Origin: Firmicutes bacterium AM41-11
GTDB lineage: Bacteria; Bacillota_I; Bacilli_A; Erysipelotrichales; Erysipelotrichaceae
Assembly: GCA_003480165.1 (NCBI GenBank)
Contig: QUIQ01000002.1
Span: forward strand, 136,328-200,327
Reading direction: 5' to 3'
DNA: 64,000 nt
Position numbers and translations under genes: made by a program. The notes under the pieces are model-generated. The model made no database searches. It was not told the DNA's origin and saw only the letters and a list, made by a program, of their open reading frames with translations. Of this stretch, positions 29,298 through 39,116 are shown one piece after another (the stretch's first letter is position 1; each line of letters begins with the position of its first letter).

Positions 29298-30155
29298 TCA
29301 ATTCTGGTTCGGAGCATGATTGTTCAACAGGATTTTTTTCGCCTGTTTTAAATTAGCTGTTGCATTGTCCTGACGGATATTCCGGTTATTGATACGGACA
29401 GGAATACATCTCTCCAGAATACGGTCATAAATTCGTTTGTGTGCGATATCAGCTGCGTTATTCAGCTCTGATAAAGTGAGATTGGTCGTTATGATCAGGG
29501 GCTTTTTACTGCGGTAACGACTGTCGATCACATTGAATACCTGTTCCAGTGCAAAGTCAGAGTTCCGCTCAATTCCGAGATCATCAATAATCAGAAGACT
29601 GTAGCGGTTTAAGCTGTTGATGAACTGGTTTCTGTCTTCAAAATGCATTCCGGTAAGGGTATTTAGAATCCGGGAAAAGTTGGTCATCAGTACAGGAACG
29701 CCTTTTTCCAGAAGGGCATTGGCAATGCAGCCTGCAAAAAAAGATTTTCCAGTACCGACATCACCCCAGATGAGAAGTCCGGAAGCGTTTGCTTTCATCT
29801 CTTCCCAGTTGCTTACATAATTGTGTGCCAGTTTTATTTCCGGATTGATGCCGTTATCCCTGGCAAAAGTGTAGTCATAGAGTGCTTTGTCCTGTAAGCC
29901 GCTGGTTTTAAGATGCTCTATTTCCATTTGTTTTTCATGAAGTTTTCTCTGGGCCTCTTCCTGCTCAAAGATTTCCTGCTGGCATTTACAGCGGATGGAA
30001 GGAATAAGAACCTTTCCCTGTAATTCATGCCGGCATTGTCTTGGCGTATTGCATTTGGAACAGTAGATCAGGTGGTCTGTTTCGTTAAAATATTCATCAG
30101 GCTGAAGTTCTCTGTTTGGTGTTATAGCATTTGCTTTTTCTGTAAATCTTGTCAT
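29298..30155 (-). CDS. DnaC/IstB-like helicase loader ATPase
   Basis: A 285-residue AAA+ protein. N-terminal cysteines (CSKCNTPRQC and CKCQQE) suggest a zinc-binding part; Walker A is GDVGTGKSFFAG (about residue 130), Walker B LLIIDDLG, and ITTNLTLSEL is sensor 1. It would load the replicative helicase at the plasmid origin. It overlaps the upstream repA by four bases, the usual gene order in RepA_N plasmids and related elements. Confidence 0.85.
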   Translation of the reverse strand: MTRFTEKANAITPNRELQPDEYFNETDHLIYCSKCNTPRQCRHELQGKVLIPSIRCKCQQEIFEQEEAQRKLHEKQMEIEHLKTSGLQDKALYDYTFARDNGINPEIKLAHNYVSNWEEMKANASGLLIWGDVGTGKSFFAGCIANALLEKGVPVLMTNFSRILNTLTGMHFEDRNQFINSLNRYSLLIIDDLGIERNSDFALEQVFNVIDSRYRSKKPLIITTNLTLSELNNAADIAHKRIYDRILERCIPVRINNRNIRQDNATANLKQAKKILLNNHAPNQN

Positions 30156-30868
30156 AGTGTTTCGTATTCCTCACTTTCGTAATTCCTTTGCCGGGAAGCA
30201 GGATGATCCTGTCTTGCCCAACTGATGATGGTAGCTGCATGGTTCTGGTATTGCTTTCCGGTAGAAGCCATATAACCGGATAAGCGTTCAATATAATCCT
30301 GCCAGTCAGGGATTGTCTGCCGGATATCTTCCAGCTCTTTTTCCGACAGAAAAACATTTTGAAATTTTCCATAGGGTGAGAGTGGATCCTTACTCCCTCT
30401 TTTTTTTAAATTGTTCTTTTTTATCTCTTTCTTATTACCAGACAGTTTTCTGTCTGTATCAGGGAAAGAATCCTGTCTGTCAATAGGACAGTTTTCTGTC
30501 TGTCTTAGGGAAAGAAATCTGTCTGTATAGTGGATGGTTTCTTTTGGGAGTTTTACATAAATCCGATTAGGTTGTCCGGGTCCCTGCCGTTTTCGGAAGA
30601 TAAGCTCCTGTTTTTCCAGTACTGCCAGAGCAGTTTTAACAGTCATCTGGCTTTTGTGGAGAACTTCTGCCAGTGCTTCAATCATAAAGTAAATGAACAC
30701 ATGACCATCTGTATCTGACCAGCCCTCATTTTTCTGGGAAAGCCTTGCCCGGTCGAGCAGGATAATATAAAGCATTTTGGCAGTTTCGTTTATTTCCATG
30801 TCCAGAAGGAAACGGGGAAACATCATATAAGATGGCAGGTTGGTGTCTGCTGTCAGAAAGTCCGTCAT
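30152..30868 (-). CDS. repA: Replication initiator protein A (RepA_N family)
   Basis: A 238-residue initiator. The N-terminal RepA_N domain is clear (FLTADTNLPSYMMFPRFLLD, MLYIILLDRARLSQKN, a winged helix with HKSQMTVKTALAVLEKQELI); the middle is a repetitive linker (DRFLSLRQTENCPIDRQ) encoded by iterons; the C-terminal domain is host-specific. I use the ATG at 30868 behind GGAGGTGA. Such proteins bind repeats inside their own gene to start replication, and these are present here. Confidence 0.9.
   Translation of the reverse strand: MTDFLTADTNLPSYMMFPRFLLDMEINETAKMLYIILLDRARLSQKNEGWSDTDGHVFIYFMIEALAEVLHKSQMTVKTALAVLEKQELIFRKRQGPGQPNRIYVKLPKETIHYTDRFLSLRQTENCPIDRQDSFPDTDRKLSGNKKEIKKNNLKKRGSKDPLSPYGKFQNVFLSEKELEDIRQTIPDWQDYIERLSGYMASTGKQYQNHAATIISWARQDHPASRQRNYESEEYETL
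30441..30526. repeat. Tandem iterons inside repA, probable replication origin
   Basis: Two 40-bp direct repeats, each beginning GACAGTTTTCTGTCTGT (30441-30480 and 30487-30526), agree in about 36 of 40 positions. RepA_N plasmids are known to carry the origin as repeats within the repA coding region. Confidence 0.7.
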
Positions 30869-30892
30869 GTGTTCACCTCCAATCAAAAGGGT

Positions 30893-31276
30893 TTATTCTC
30901 CAAGAAAATCCCAGTCTACATCACTATCTGGCTGTGAATTTTCAGGTGCTGGAAAGGACGCCCTGATTTGGGGCTCCCTTTGCACCATGCCTGCAGTCAG
31001 TCCAGAAAGAAAAAGTGGCAATGCCTGTTTCAGACTGTTTTCCACTGCATCTACAATCTGTTTCACAAAAAGTTCTTCCCGTTCTCTTGTTTCCAGATAA
31101 GGATCAGCCTGTGTGCGATAGTAGCGGTCAAAATAATCTACCAGTGCAAGAGAGATTACCTGACTGTAAGATTTAAAATCCTGCCTGTCCATCGTCTGTA
31201 AATATTCCCAGGCTCTCCGCTGCTGTTCTTTGTCCAGATTAAAGCGCAGGTTTGTGTTGCGGATATTGTTCTGCAT
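30893..31276 (-). CDS. Probable ParR-type partition adaptor
   Basis: A 127-residue protein with an N-terminal ribbon-helix-helix-like region (NLRFNLDKEQQRRAWEYLQTMDRQDFKSYSQVISLALVDYF) and an acidic C-terminus (PDSDVDWDFLGE). It lies directly downstream of the ParM-like gene, where the DNA-binding adaptor of type II partition systems is found. Assignment is by position and size rather than by a recognised family signature. Confidence 0.6.
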   Translation of the reverse strand: MQNNIRNTNLRFNLDKEQQRRAWEYLQTMDRQDFKSYSQVISLALVDYFDRYYRTQADPYLETREREELFVKQIVDAVENSLKQALPLFLSGLTAGMVQREPQIRASFPAPENSQPDSDVDWDFLGE

Positions 31277-31279
31277 AGT

Positions 31280-32198
31280 TTATCCCCTCCTTTTCAGGCT
31301 CATATAAGCCAGAGATTCGTAACCTTTGGCAGTGGCGCAGATGTCATCAATGATTGTGACTCGTGATTTGTCATACGTTCCGAAGTTACGGATCAGGCAT
31401 CCACCGCCGCCAACCACATACAGGCGCATCAGGTCAGGATTGTATTCATATTTGCGGAGCGTGGAAAAAAGTTCTGCCACATACTGTCTGGCAATAGAAC
31501 TGATACAATCCAGATATGGTGCTGAAATGTCAGCTGTTCTAAACCGCAGAATCTGTTCTACTGTGGATTCTTCAATTTTCACTCCGAATTTGTCCAGAAC
31601 AGCGTTCTTTGCGGCAATCATGCACTGGTTTACACCAAGTTTTTCTGTCCAGCATCGGCTCTCCTGCGCTTTCTTATTGTTGACATACAGAATGTTCATG
31701 GTTCCGTTTCCGATATCTGCAAGGAGATTGGTTCCCTTGAAATTTCCTAGTTGGTTTACGATAGCCGGATACCCCTGTGGGTAAAGGCTGCATCCCACAA
31801 AGCGGAGATGATACTTTTTGCCGTTAAAAAGGTAATGGACTTCTGGATTCTGGAGCAGATAGGAACGAAAAGCTTCTCTTTGAGTTCTGATCCATGTGAG
31901 AGGAAGTCCGGCAGCCAGATGAACATCTGCTTCACGGATGGAAAAGAAATTCAGTTCCCTTGCAATAGCCATTAGTGTCAGAAGATAATATTCTTCGTCC
32001 ATAGCTTTATCCGGGATAAATTCTTTGTGTCCTTCGCCGATCCGGTAGTAAATGCCGTTGTATTCCAGAATATTCCCGGTGAAGATCGGTTCAGTTTCAT
32101 AGGCTTTGATGCCGGTTGGGGGTGACGGTGTTTGCTGTTTTCATATTGCCGTAGCCATGATCTACAGCAATGATTTTTGTGTTTCTGAGTTCTCGCAT
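31280..32198 (-). pseudogene. ParM/StbA-family actin-like ATPase, split by a frameshift
   Basis: Plasmid segregation actin. The start (ATG 32198 after GGAGGTATT) reads MRELRNTKIIAVDHGYGNMKTANTVTP and then leaves the frame in a C5 tract (32118-32122); dropping one C restores TGIKAYETEPIFTGNILEYNGIYYRIG and runs into the long downstream frame with LLADIGNGTMNIL and YVVGGGGCLIRN, the actin-fold phosphate loops. Either a real one-base insertion or a sequencing error. If real, partition is lost, which would favour chromosomal residence of this backbone. Confidence 0.8.
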
Positions 32199-32230
32199 AA
32201 AAAATACCTCCGTTTTCGTATTGATTGATT

Positions 32231-32264
32231 CAGCAGGTCGTACCGGTGTGGTACTGCTCTGCTG
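32231..32264. other. Hairpin upstream of parM, possible partition site
   Basis: CAGCAG (32231-32236) pairs with CTGCTG (32259-32264) and GTACC (32240-32244) with GGTAC (32250-32254). It lies 33 bases upstream of the parM start on -, where a parC-like site or leader would be expected. No clear direct repeats. Confidence 0.35.
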
Positions 32265-32439
32265 TGGGATAAGCATACGAAAATCGGAGGAAAAAGGCAT
32301 TGAGGGGAACTTGAGCTGGAATTGAGAAAAAATAAACTTTTTATTGATAAATAAGTTTAGATACTAACTCTTTTGTCGTTTTGGTTGTTAATTATATTAA
32401 AAGTAGAAATATTTTGATAATGAAAGTGTGGGAGAGAAA

Positions 32440-33165
32440 ATGAACAAAAGAAGATACAGCAATCGTAGAAGAAAGAATATTTTACGAGTATTCATTCTTT
32501 TAATGACTATCATAATAACCGTTGTAATGTGGAGAACAATAAAAATCGATGTGCAGGTTGGAGAATTAACATTACCGAAAATTTTGCAGTCAGAAAAGTC
32601 CTTTGCAGACACTTCGGGTGAATGGAATCTTATTTTGGTCGATCGAAATCATTATATTCCAAATAATTATCAAGTAGAATTGACAGAATTATCGAATGGT
32701 AAAAAAGTAGATTCACGGATTTATCCAGAATTACAACAAATGTTTAATGATGCAAGAGCTGAGGGGCTGGCACTGTTTGTTAGAGAAGGATATCGAACAA
32801 CAGAAGAACAACAAAAAATTATGGACGAGAAAATCAATGAATATGAAAAACAAGGATATTCTGCGAAAGAAGCAAAAAAAAGAGCCGAGAAATATGTCGC
32901 AATTCCCGATACAAGCGAACACCAATTAGGACTGAGTGTTGATATTAATGCGGATACCGACAAATGTTCTTCTGAAAAAGTATATCAATGGTTAGACGAA
33001 AATGCATATAAATATGGGTTTGTAAAACGTTACCCGGAAGATAAAACGGATATAACAGGAATTAGTAATGAACCATGGCATTACCGTTATGTTGGAACGA
33101 CTGTCGCTAAAATAATGAAAGAAGAAAATTTATGTTTGGAAGAATATTTAGAAAAATATAAATAA
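32440..33165 (+). CDS. D-alanyl-D-alanine carboxypeptidase, VanY/M15 family
   Basis: A 241-residue protein with a positively charged N-terminus and one membrane anchor (about residues 15-33), so the enzyme faces outward. The M15 zinc motifs are complete: SEHQLGLSVDI (about residue 160) and EPWHY (about residue 211). It trims the terminal D-Ala of peptidoglycan stem peptides; VanY members contribute to glycopeptide tolerance when present with other van genes, which are absent here. I chose the ATG at 32440 after GGGAGAG over a GTG at 32428. Separated from the next gene by a weak hairpin. Confidence 0.88.
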   Translation: MNKRRYSNRRRKNILRVFILLMTIIITVVMWRTIKIDVQVGELTLPKILQSEKSFADTSGEWNLILVDRNHYIPNNYQVELTELSNGKKVDSRIYPELQQMFNDARAEGLALFVREGYRTTEEQQKIMDEKINEYEKQGYSAKEAKKRAEKYVAIPDTSEHQLGLSVDINADTDKCSSEKVYQWLDENAYKYGFVKRYPEDKTDITGISNEPWHYRYVGTTVAKIMKEENLCLEEYLEKYK

Positions 33166-33236
33166 AAACAAAAGAAAATCCTAACTTTTTTTATAGTAGG
33201 ATTGTTATATTTTTTAGAAAACAGAGGGAGGCAAAT

Positions 33237-33782
33237 TTGCGAATGGAATACAAAACTGATTCTTTGTTAGTACATCTAGCAAGAGCAGGAGATGAAGATG
33301 CGTGTGAAAAACTGGTCAAAAAATATTACTCAAGTATATATCAATATTGTTTGCTACATATCAATGATCCCTATGAGGCAGAGGATTTGACACAAGAAGT
33401 GTTTACACGTTTCTTTTCCAATTTATATAGATATAAAGAATATGGAAAAGTTAAGAATTATCTTTATACAATTGCCGGAAATACCGTTAAAAATTATTAC
33501 AAAAAGAAAAAAGATATTCCATCAGAGGAACTGCTAAAATCAGAGGACTGTAGTAAAAATCATGTAGAAGAGCTAGGAGTCCGATTAACTATTGAACAGG
33601 CAGTGAGAAAGTTACCGGAAGAAATTAGAGAAACGGCAGTTTTATATTTTTTTCAGGAATTGAAGCAAAGAGAAATTGCAGAATTACTTCATATCAAACT
33701 TTCTCTTGTAAAATATCGAATCGGAAGAGCAAAAGAACTTTTAATGAAAGAGTTGGAGGTGAAAAAAGATGAAGAATTATAA
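33237..33782 (+). CDS. ECF-type RNA polymerase sigma factor
   Basis: A 181-residue sigma-70-family factor: region 2 (DPYEAEDLTQEVFTRFFSNL) and region 4 helix-turn-helix (KQREIAELLHIKLSLVKYRIGRAKELL). The start is TTG at 33237, 5 bases after GGAGG; an ATG at 33243 is an alternative. It overlaps the next membrane gene by 14 bases. Probably controls its own operon, perhaps in response to envelope stress, given the neighbouring ABC transporter and carboxypeptidase (inference). Confidence 0.88.
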   Translation: MRMEYKTDSLLVHLARAGDEDACEKLVKKYYSSIYQYCLLHINDPYEAEDLTQEVFTRFFSNLYRYKEYGKVKNYLYTIAGNTVKNYYKKKKDIPSEELLKSEDCSKNHVEELGVRLTIEQAVRKLPEEIRETAVLYFFQELKQREIAELLHIKLSLVKYRIGRAKELLMKELEVKKDEEL

Positions 33783-34548
33783 GCAACAAATAAAGGAATA
33801 TAAAGAGGAGATTGAAGAAAAGTATGTAAGGGCTGAAGCAGAGAACAAAACAGTAAAAGCATGTCAGAATATTTTGTCAGAGTCGGTTTTATCGAAACAA
33901 TCGCATAGAACATCTTATTTTGAATTTTTGTATGAGCAGACAAAATTCATAAAAAAAAGATGGTGGATTTTACAAGGTTGTGTTCTTATGTGTCTATGGA
34001 TATGGTTGAGTAATTATACGTCAGACATAAAAGATATGATGAGGATTATGGGAATATCTGCCACAATATTTGTGGTTCTGATTATCCCGGAAATTTGGAA
34101 AAACAGAAGAAATGGTGCGATTGAGATTGAGCAGGCGTCTTATTACACACTGCGTCAGATTTGTACAGCAAGAATGTTAATGTTTGGAGTAGTGGATCTG
34201 GTGATCGTTATGGTGTTTTTGGCGATTACATATCAAACAACAATACTCTCGTTAAGTGATTTGGTGGTTAATTTTTTGCTTCCGGTAAATGTTTCATGTT
34301 GTATATGTTTTCGTGTATTGTACAGCAGATGGGAAAAATCAGAATATATAGCAGTGCTTTCTTGTCTGGTATGGGTTGGTTTATGGATGATGATTGTTGC
34401 AAATGATGTTATTTATCAGAAAATTGTAACTCCGGTATGGGTGGTTATGCTGATATTGACTTTTGTATATTTTATTTTTTGTGTTCAGAAGTCATTGCTA
34501 TTTGATGAAAAAATTTTGGAGGATTACACGTATGAAATTAGAATTTAA
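33769..34548 (+). CDS. Membrane protein, possible anti-sigma or ABC accessory subunit
   Basis: A 259-residue protein with a charged cytoplasmic N-terminus of about 65 residues (EEKYVRAEAENKTVKACQNIL) and six hydrophobic segments after it. The overlap with the sigma gene and the N-terminal soluble region would suit an anti-sigma factor; the membrane part resembles ABC-2-type permeases. No known domain is certain. It is co-translated with both neighbours. Confidence 0.6.
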   Translation: MKNYKQQIKEYKEEIEEKYVRAEAENKTVKACQNILSESVLSKQSHRTSYFEFLYEQTKFIKKRWWILQGCVLMCLWIWLSNYTSDIKDMMRIMGISATIFVVLIIPEIWKNRRNGAIEIEQASYYTLRQICTARMLMFGVVDLVIVMVFLAITYQTTILSLSDLVVNFLLPVNVSCCICFRVLYSRWEKSEYIAVLSCLVWVGLWMMIVANDVIYQKIVTPVWVVMLILTFVYFIFCVQKSLLFDEKILEDYTYEIRI

Positions 34549-35416
34549 AAATGTAACAAAACAATACGGAGAAGTAAATGCTGTTAATAAAGTGAATTGT
34601 GTTATGGAAAAAGGAATTTATGGACTGCTTGGAGTAAATGGAGCAGGAAAGACCACATTAATGCGTATGCTTTGTACGATTGTTCAACCATCAGAAGGAC
34701 AAATATTATGGAATGGTAAAGATATATGGAAACTAGGAGGTGAATACCGAGAAGTTCTGGGATATTTACCACAGGATTTTGGATATTATCCAGATTTGAC
34801 CGTATATGATTACATGATGTACATTTCTTCTATAAAAGGGTTAAAAATACCGTTTGCCAGAAAAAAAGTGAAGCAATTATTAAATCAAGTAGGAATGGAA
34901 AAATTCAGTAAAAGAAAAATGAAGAATTTGTCTGGAGGAATGGTTAGACGTGTAGGAATAGCACAGGCGATGTTAAACGATCCGCAAATTCTTGTCCTGG
35001 ACGAACCTACCGCTGGATTAGACCCGAATGAAAGAATACGTTTTCGTAATTTAATTAGTGAATTGTCGGAAGAACGTTTGGTGCTCTTGTCTACACATAT
35101 TGTATCGGATATTGAGTACATTGCGAATAATATTATGTTAATGAAAGATGGAGAACTTTTTTATGCAGGTACCGCGGAAGAATTAGTATCTTCTATGAAA
35201 GAAAAGGTATGGCAATGTAATGTTTCGAGAAGTATGATAGACAAATATATGAGTGAATATTTGGTTGGAAATATAAAAACAACAAAAACCGGAGCAGAGC
35301 TTAGAATTATTTCAATAGAAAAGCCAACAGAAGATGCTGTGGCTGTAGAAAAAAATCTGGAAGATGCATTTCTATTTTATTTTGGAGAAAAATCGGAGGA
35401 AAAACAAGATGCTTAA
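34532..35416 (+). CDS. ABC transporter ATP-binding protein
   Basis: A 294-residue ABC ATPase. Walker A GVNGAGKTT, signature NLSGGMVRRVG, Walker B ILVLDEPTAGLDP and H-loop STH are all present; the C-terminal 80 residues are an extra domain. It belongs with the permease that follows, overlapping it by 8 bases. I use the ATG at 34532 (TTGGAGGA upstream), not the earlier in-frame ATG at 34463. Substrate unknown; such sigma/ABC-2 modules often move peptides or antibiotics. Confidence 0.88.
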   Translation: MKLEFKNVTKQYGEVNAVNKVNCVMEKGIYGLLGVNGAGKTTLMRMLCTIVQPSEGQILWNGKDIWKLGGEYREVLGYLPQDFGYYPDLTVYDYMMYISSIKGLKIPFARKKVKQLLNQVGMEKFSKRKMKNLSGGMVRRVGIAQAMLNDPQILVLDEPTAGLDPNERIRFRNLISELSEERLVLLSTHIVSDIEYIANNIMLMKDGELFYAGTAEELVSSMKEKVWQCNVSRSMIDKYMSEYLVGNIKTTKTGAELRIISIEKPTEDAVAVEKNLEDAFLFYFGEKSEEKQDA

Positions 35417-36599
35417 ATTAGAATTAAAACGAATTTTTTCAAAGAAAATTAATGTATTTGCAATCGGATTGGCATTGATACTTGCTGTCATTTTTAGCGG
35501 ATTTGCAGTTACAAGTAATCGCTATGTGGATGAGAATGGAAATGCTAGTACTGGAATTATGGCAACAAGAAAACTTACAGATAACAGACGAGCATGGAAA
35601 GGTACATTGACAGAAGATGAACTTGGAAAAGTTATAGAACAAAATAAAAATGCGATGACACAATCCTCAGAAGAAAATGCGATTTACGGAACGACATTAC
35701 AACCGATAGATGATATTAGGGGTTTTATAATATCGGTATTAACACCGGATGCAGAATATGATGAAAGTGTTCTGAATCAAATTACAGAAGAAAATGTGCA
35801 AGAGTTCTATGACACTTATCATAAAAATATGGAAAAGATGGCAGAAGAATATGGAAAGACTTCTGTACAGAAAAAATACTTGGAAAAGAAATATAATGAA
35901 ATAAAATTACCAGTAGAATACGAATCTTATAGTTCATGGGATACTATGATTATGTATGTAGAAACGTATTCTATTATTCTGGCAATCATAGTTGGTTTTA
36001 TTTGTGCTGGAATATTTGCAGATGATTTTCAGACAAAAGCAGATGCAGTATTTTTCTCTACAAAGTATGGACGTACAAAAGCTGTTAAAACAAAAATACT
36101 GGCAGGAATAGCTACGACAGTTATGATTTATTGTATGGGAATTATATTACTTAGTGTGATTTGTTTTGGAATTATGGGAACCAGTGGTATGAATACACCT
36201 TATCAAATGTATCAGGCGTATAGTATTTACATTATGTCATATGGACAATACTATTTGTTGACAGTTGTATGTGGATTTATAGCCAGTATGCTGGCGGCTG
36301 TAGTGTCTATGTTAGTAGCGGCTAAAATGCATAAAATTAGTGTTGCTGTTTGCATTCCGTTCTTTTTATATTGCTTATTGCCATTTATAGGACGGGCACT
36401 TTCTGGGTATACAACGCTTTTCAATTTGATACCAACAATTTTGACAAATGTACAGGCAAGTGTAAAAGTCCCACTTATTTATCAGATTGGGAATTGTGTA
36501 TTTCGACAAATTTCGCTTGTAATGGTAATGTATACAGTGATGGCAATAGCCTTACTGCCTTTTATTTATAAGAGTTTTCGCAGATACGGAAATAAGTAA
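35409..36599 (+). CDS. ABC-2-type transporter permease
   Basis: A 396-residue permease: one N-terminal helix (about residues 13-33), a large extracytoplasmic loop of about 140 residues (NRYVDENGNAS to SSWDTM), then five or six helices. This plan is that of ABC-2 permeases. GGAGG precedes the ATG at 35409. Last gene of the sigma-ABC operon; the 66 bases to the next gene on - hold no clear terminator. Confidence 0.82.
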   Translation: MLKLELKRIFSKKINVFAIGLALILAVIFSGFAVTSNRYVDENGNASTGIMATRKLTDNRRAWKGTLTEDELGKVIEQNKNAMTQSSEENAIYGTTLQPIDDIRGFIISVLTPDAEYDESVLNQITEENVQEFYDTYHKNMEKMAEEYGKTSVQKKYLEKKYNEIKLPVEYESYSSWDTMIMYVETYSIILAIIVGFICAGIFADDFQTKADAVFFSTKYGRTKAVKTKILAGIATTVMIYCMGIILLSVICFGIMGTSGMNTPYQMYQAYSIYIMSYGQYYLLTVVCGFIASMLAAVVSMLVAAKMHKISVAVCIPFFLYCLLPFIGRALSGYTTLFNLIPTILTNVQASVKVPLIYQIGNCVFRQISLVMVMYTVMAIALLPFIYKSFRRYGNK

Positions 36600-36665
36600 A
36601 AATTGTATTCATACTCATAAAAAACAAAGTAAGTAAAATATTTTCTGGAAAAATCAAAGCATAAT

Positions 36666-38699
36666 TTAAAGACCGGATAGATTTTTTCCAATGCAAAATC
36701 CAATCTGTGGATATAACTCCTGAATTTCCTGATATTTTGATTCAATCATTTCTGGTTCATCAGCCCAGATCTTTTCATATATTTTGAAAGCTCTTTTAAA
36801 ATGTGTTTTGGCTTGCGGAAGATTGGCAGTCATCAGATAAATGGTTCCAAGGGTTTCCTGTACTTTGGCATAATCCAGACAGTCATCGGAATGGTATTCC
36901 TTGATGATGCCGGATAATTTTTGTAATTCGGAGATTCATCTTTCGGGTTCCTGCTGTTTTGTCAGGAACATTGCATAATTGGCAATCTGAGGTATGCTGT
37001 CATTTATATGAAGCAGGTTAAATTGGTCAAGCAGTGAGATACTTTTTTCCATGTGTTCTCTTGCAAGATCGGGATGAGCGTTCATGCGGTAAAGTCCACC
37101 GAGATTGGCATGAAGGTTGGAAACAAGGCGAGCATTGTCAGCAGTGATAGTTTCTATCTGGGCAAGTGCATTCTTTTCTAGTTTTATTGCTTTTTCAGGT
37201 TTGGTTTCAAGAGTTGCCTGAAAATCTAGTAATAATGCCCGGTCAGAGTCGGTTCCAATGTTTTTTGTCCTTAACAGCCCCGTCAGTTCCTGAATGATTC
37301 CATTCATACCTTTGTGGTAGTTATAGTTATCCATGTATGGAAATGCATTTTCCAGAAAAAGCAGATACTTTGGTATATCATCCTTTTCAATCAATTCTAT
37401 GATATTTCCGATTGTTTGAAATAGCTTTTTGTAATAAGCTACTTCCATTCCATGCATTAAACATATTTTCTGTAAAGAATCCAGTAATATGTGACAGCTA
37501 CTTACAGATGGTTTTGTCTCTGAAAGGGCAATTTCCTTAATCATAGGATGCAGGGAGATTGTGTGACGTGTAGTTGTCTGCACAAAACCAGTTTCAATCA
37601 AGTCGTTAATTTCATTTAAGGTAGGCAGTTCCAGCCATTTGGCGAATATGCGGGCAGAAATACCAGTGTAAGGAAGAAAACACAAATTGCACATGATATC
37701 CTGCTGTTTTCGGGATAAAGCATATAGTGAAAATAGAGTATGGATATGACTATAATAAGTGGCTTTACTGCTTTGACCATCCTTGATTATCTTAATTTTA
37801 TCTTCATTATCGAGAGATGCTCTTTCTTCCTGAAGTTTTGCTAATAACTGACCTGGAGTTGAAATTCCATTTTCCAAAAGTTTTGCAGCCAGTTCTACAG
37901 CAAAAGTATGATAGTGTACGGTCTCTATGATTTTTTCGACGGTCGAACGATACTTGTCTGCTTCTGAATAAAATGCAGATGTCAGTTGGAAAAGAATGTT
38001 TATATCCTGTATTTCTTTTAATTGAAAAGTACAGTATTCATTCAGATTACTTCTGGTCGTAAATAAAATCTGGCAGCGATATTTTAATACTACTGACAGA
38101 AAGCTGTCCTGTGTGGCAGTGACATTAAAATTATCTATGATAAGCAGAGTATCAGATTTCAGGGAACGCAGGAAACGGTTATGTCTTTGAAACCGTTCCT
38201 GTTCAGTGCTTTCCGGAAGATCGTCAATAAAATCCATGTCAGTAATGTCCTGATGAAGATTGCCGGTATATTCTACATAAAGGATATTGGTGTATTGCTT
38301 TATGTACCGCTTTGCGTAGGCTTTGGCAAGTTCACTTTTTCCGATTCCGGCGATTCCGCAAAGAAAAACATGACGGTTTTCCTCAAGCATGGTATATAAT
38401 TCTTCTAGTTCTTTATCTCTTCCGATAAAATGACGGCATGGTTTCGGAACCTCACTGTCCATAATATAATCCAGCACAATAGGGGATAAAGCGCCTCCGG
38501 CGAGCAGCTTCTGATTTTTGGTATTACGTTTGATGAATTGGCGTTCCATGCCAAAAGAAATCAGTTTTGCAAGAAACAGCAGTCTTGAACTGGCTGGTTT
38601 ATATAAGGGAGTCAGATTTTTCTTTTTCGCATCTGAGATGCTGTCATCCTGAATGAATAAAGTGTAAATATCTTGTATAGCCATATTACAGTCAGACAT
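36666..38699 (-). pseudogene. STAND NTPase with NB-ARC and TPR-like repeats, interrupted by TGA
   Basis: The main frame (587 codons) holds FIGRDKELEELYTMLEE, P-loop GIAGIGKSELAKAYAKRY (about residue 114), LLIIDNFN (Walker B) and TTRSN, an NB-ARC/STAND module, then a helical repeat region. It stops at TGA 36936-36938, but the same frame continues with good TPR-like sequence (ISELQKLSGIIKEYHSDDC, then a TPR block) to a TAA at 36666. So one CGA-to-TGA change probably split it. No ribosome site precedes the first ATG, so the N-terminal effector domain may also be missing. STAND proteins often act as phage sensors or regulators. Confidence 0.7.
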
Positions 38700-38705
38700 C
38701 AGTGG

Positions 38706-38735
38706 AAAGCCTATAAGTACTGTACTTACGGCTTT
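38706..38735 (+). terminator. Hairpin with T run between divergent frames
   Basis: AAAGCC (38706-38711) pairs with GGCTTT (38730-38735) and TAAGTAC (38714-38720) with GTACTTA (38722-38728); T follow on +. It lies 7 bases upstream of the STAND start, with no gene on + immediately before it, so it may be left from rearrangement. Confidence 0.5.
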
Positions 38736-38738
38736 TTT

Positions 38739-38957
38739 ATGCCTTTGACGAAAAAAGTTGGAATAGTAGAAGTAGAGAATCAGATGGATGAATTTGAAAA
38801 AATATATTTTAATGGCGATTTTTTCAACAGAAAGAACACAAAATTATATATTCTATGTTTGTGCAAAGGGGTAGTTCAAAAGGATATTGTTATATGGGGA
38901 CTTGCCACAATGCTGCCAGATGGACAGAAGTATTTAAAGTTAATGTTGGATAATTAA
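38739..38957 (+). CDS. Small protein or fragment, unknown
   Basis: A 72-codon frame with plausible composition (DEFEKIYFNGDFFNRKNTKLYILCLCKG, then GLATMLPDGQKYLKLMLDN). No ribosome site precedes the ATG, which is directly behind a terminator-like hairpin, so it may be the 3' part of a lost gene. No family recognised. Confidence 0.35.
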   Translation: MPLTKKVGIVEVENQMDEFEKIYFNGDFFNRKNTKLYILCLCKGVVQKDIVIWGLATMLPDGQKYLKLMLDN

Positions 38958-39030
38958 AATGATGTAGAAGTATGATGGAATTTTAACAGTGGAGTTAATT
39001 TCTGACATTAACATTCAATTGGTCAGCTTA

Positions 39031-39074
39031 AAAACTTGTCAATAATTTGAGATACAAAAATCATGACAAGTTTT
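39031..39074 (+). terminator. Hairpin before the zinc-ribbon genes
   Basis: AAAACTTGTCA (39031-39041) pairs perfectly with TGACAAGTTTT (39064-39074) around a 22-base loop; the tail AATTTTATT is only moderately T-rich. Confidence 0.55.
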
Positions 39075-39116
39075 AATTTTATTAAGTTGAAAAGAGAGAG
39101 AAAGGGTATTTGAAAA

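Noticed and set aside
32440..33165. Part of a vancomycin resistance cluster
   Set aside because: VanY-type peptidase alone; no vanHAX ligase genes or VanRS pair in the window.
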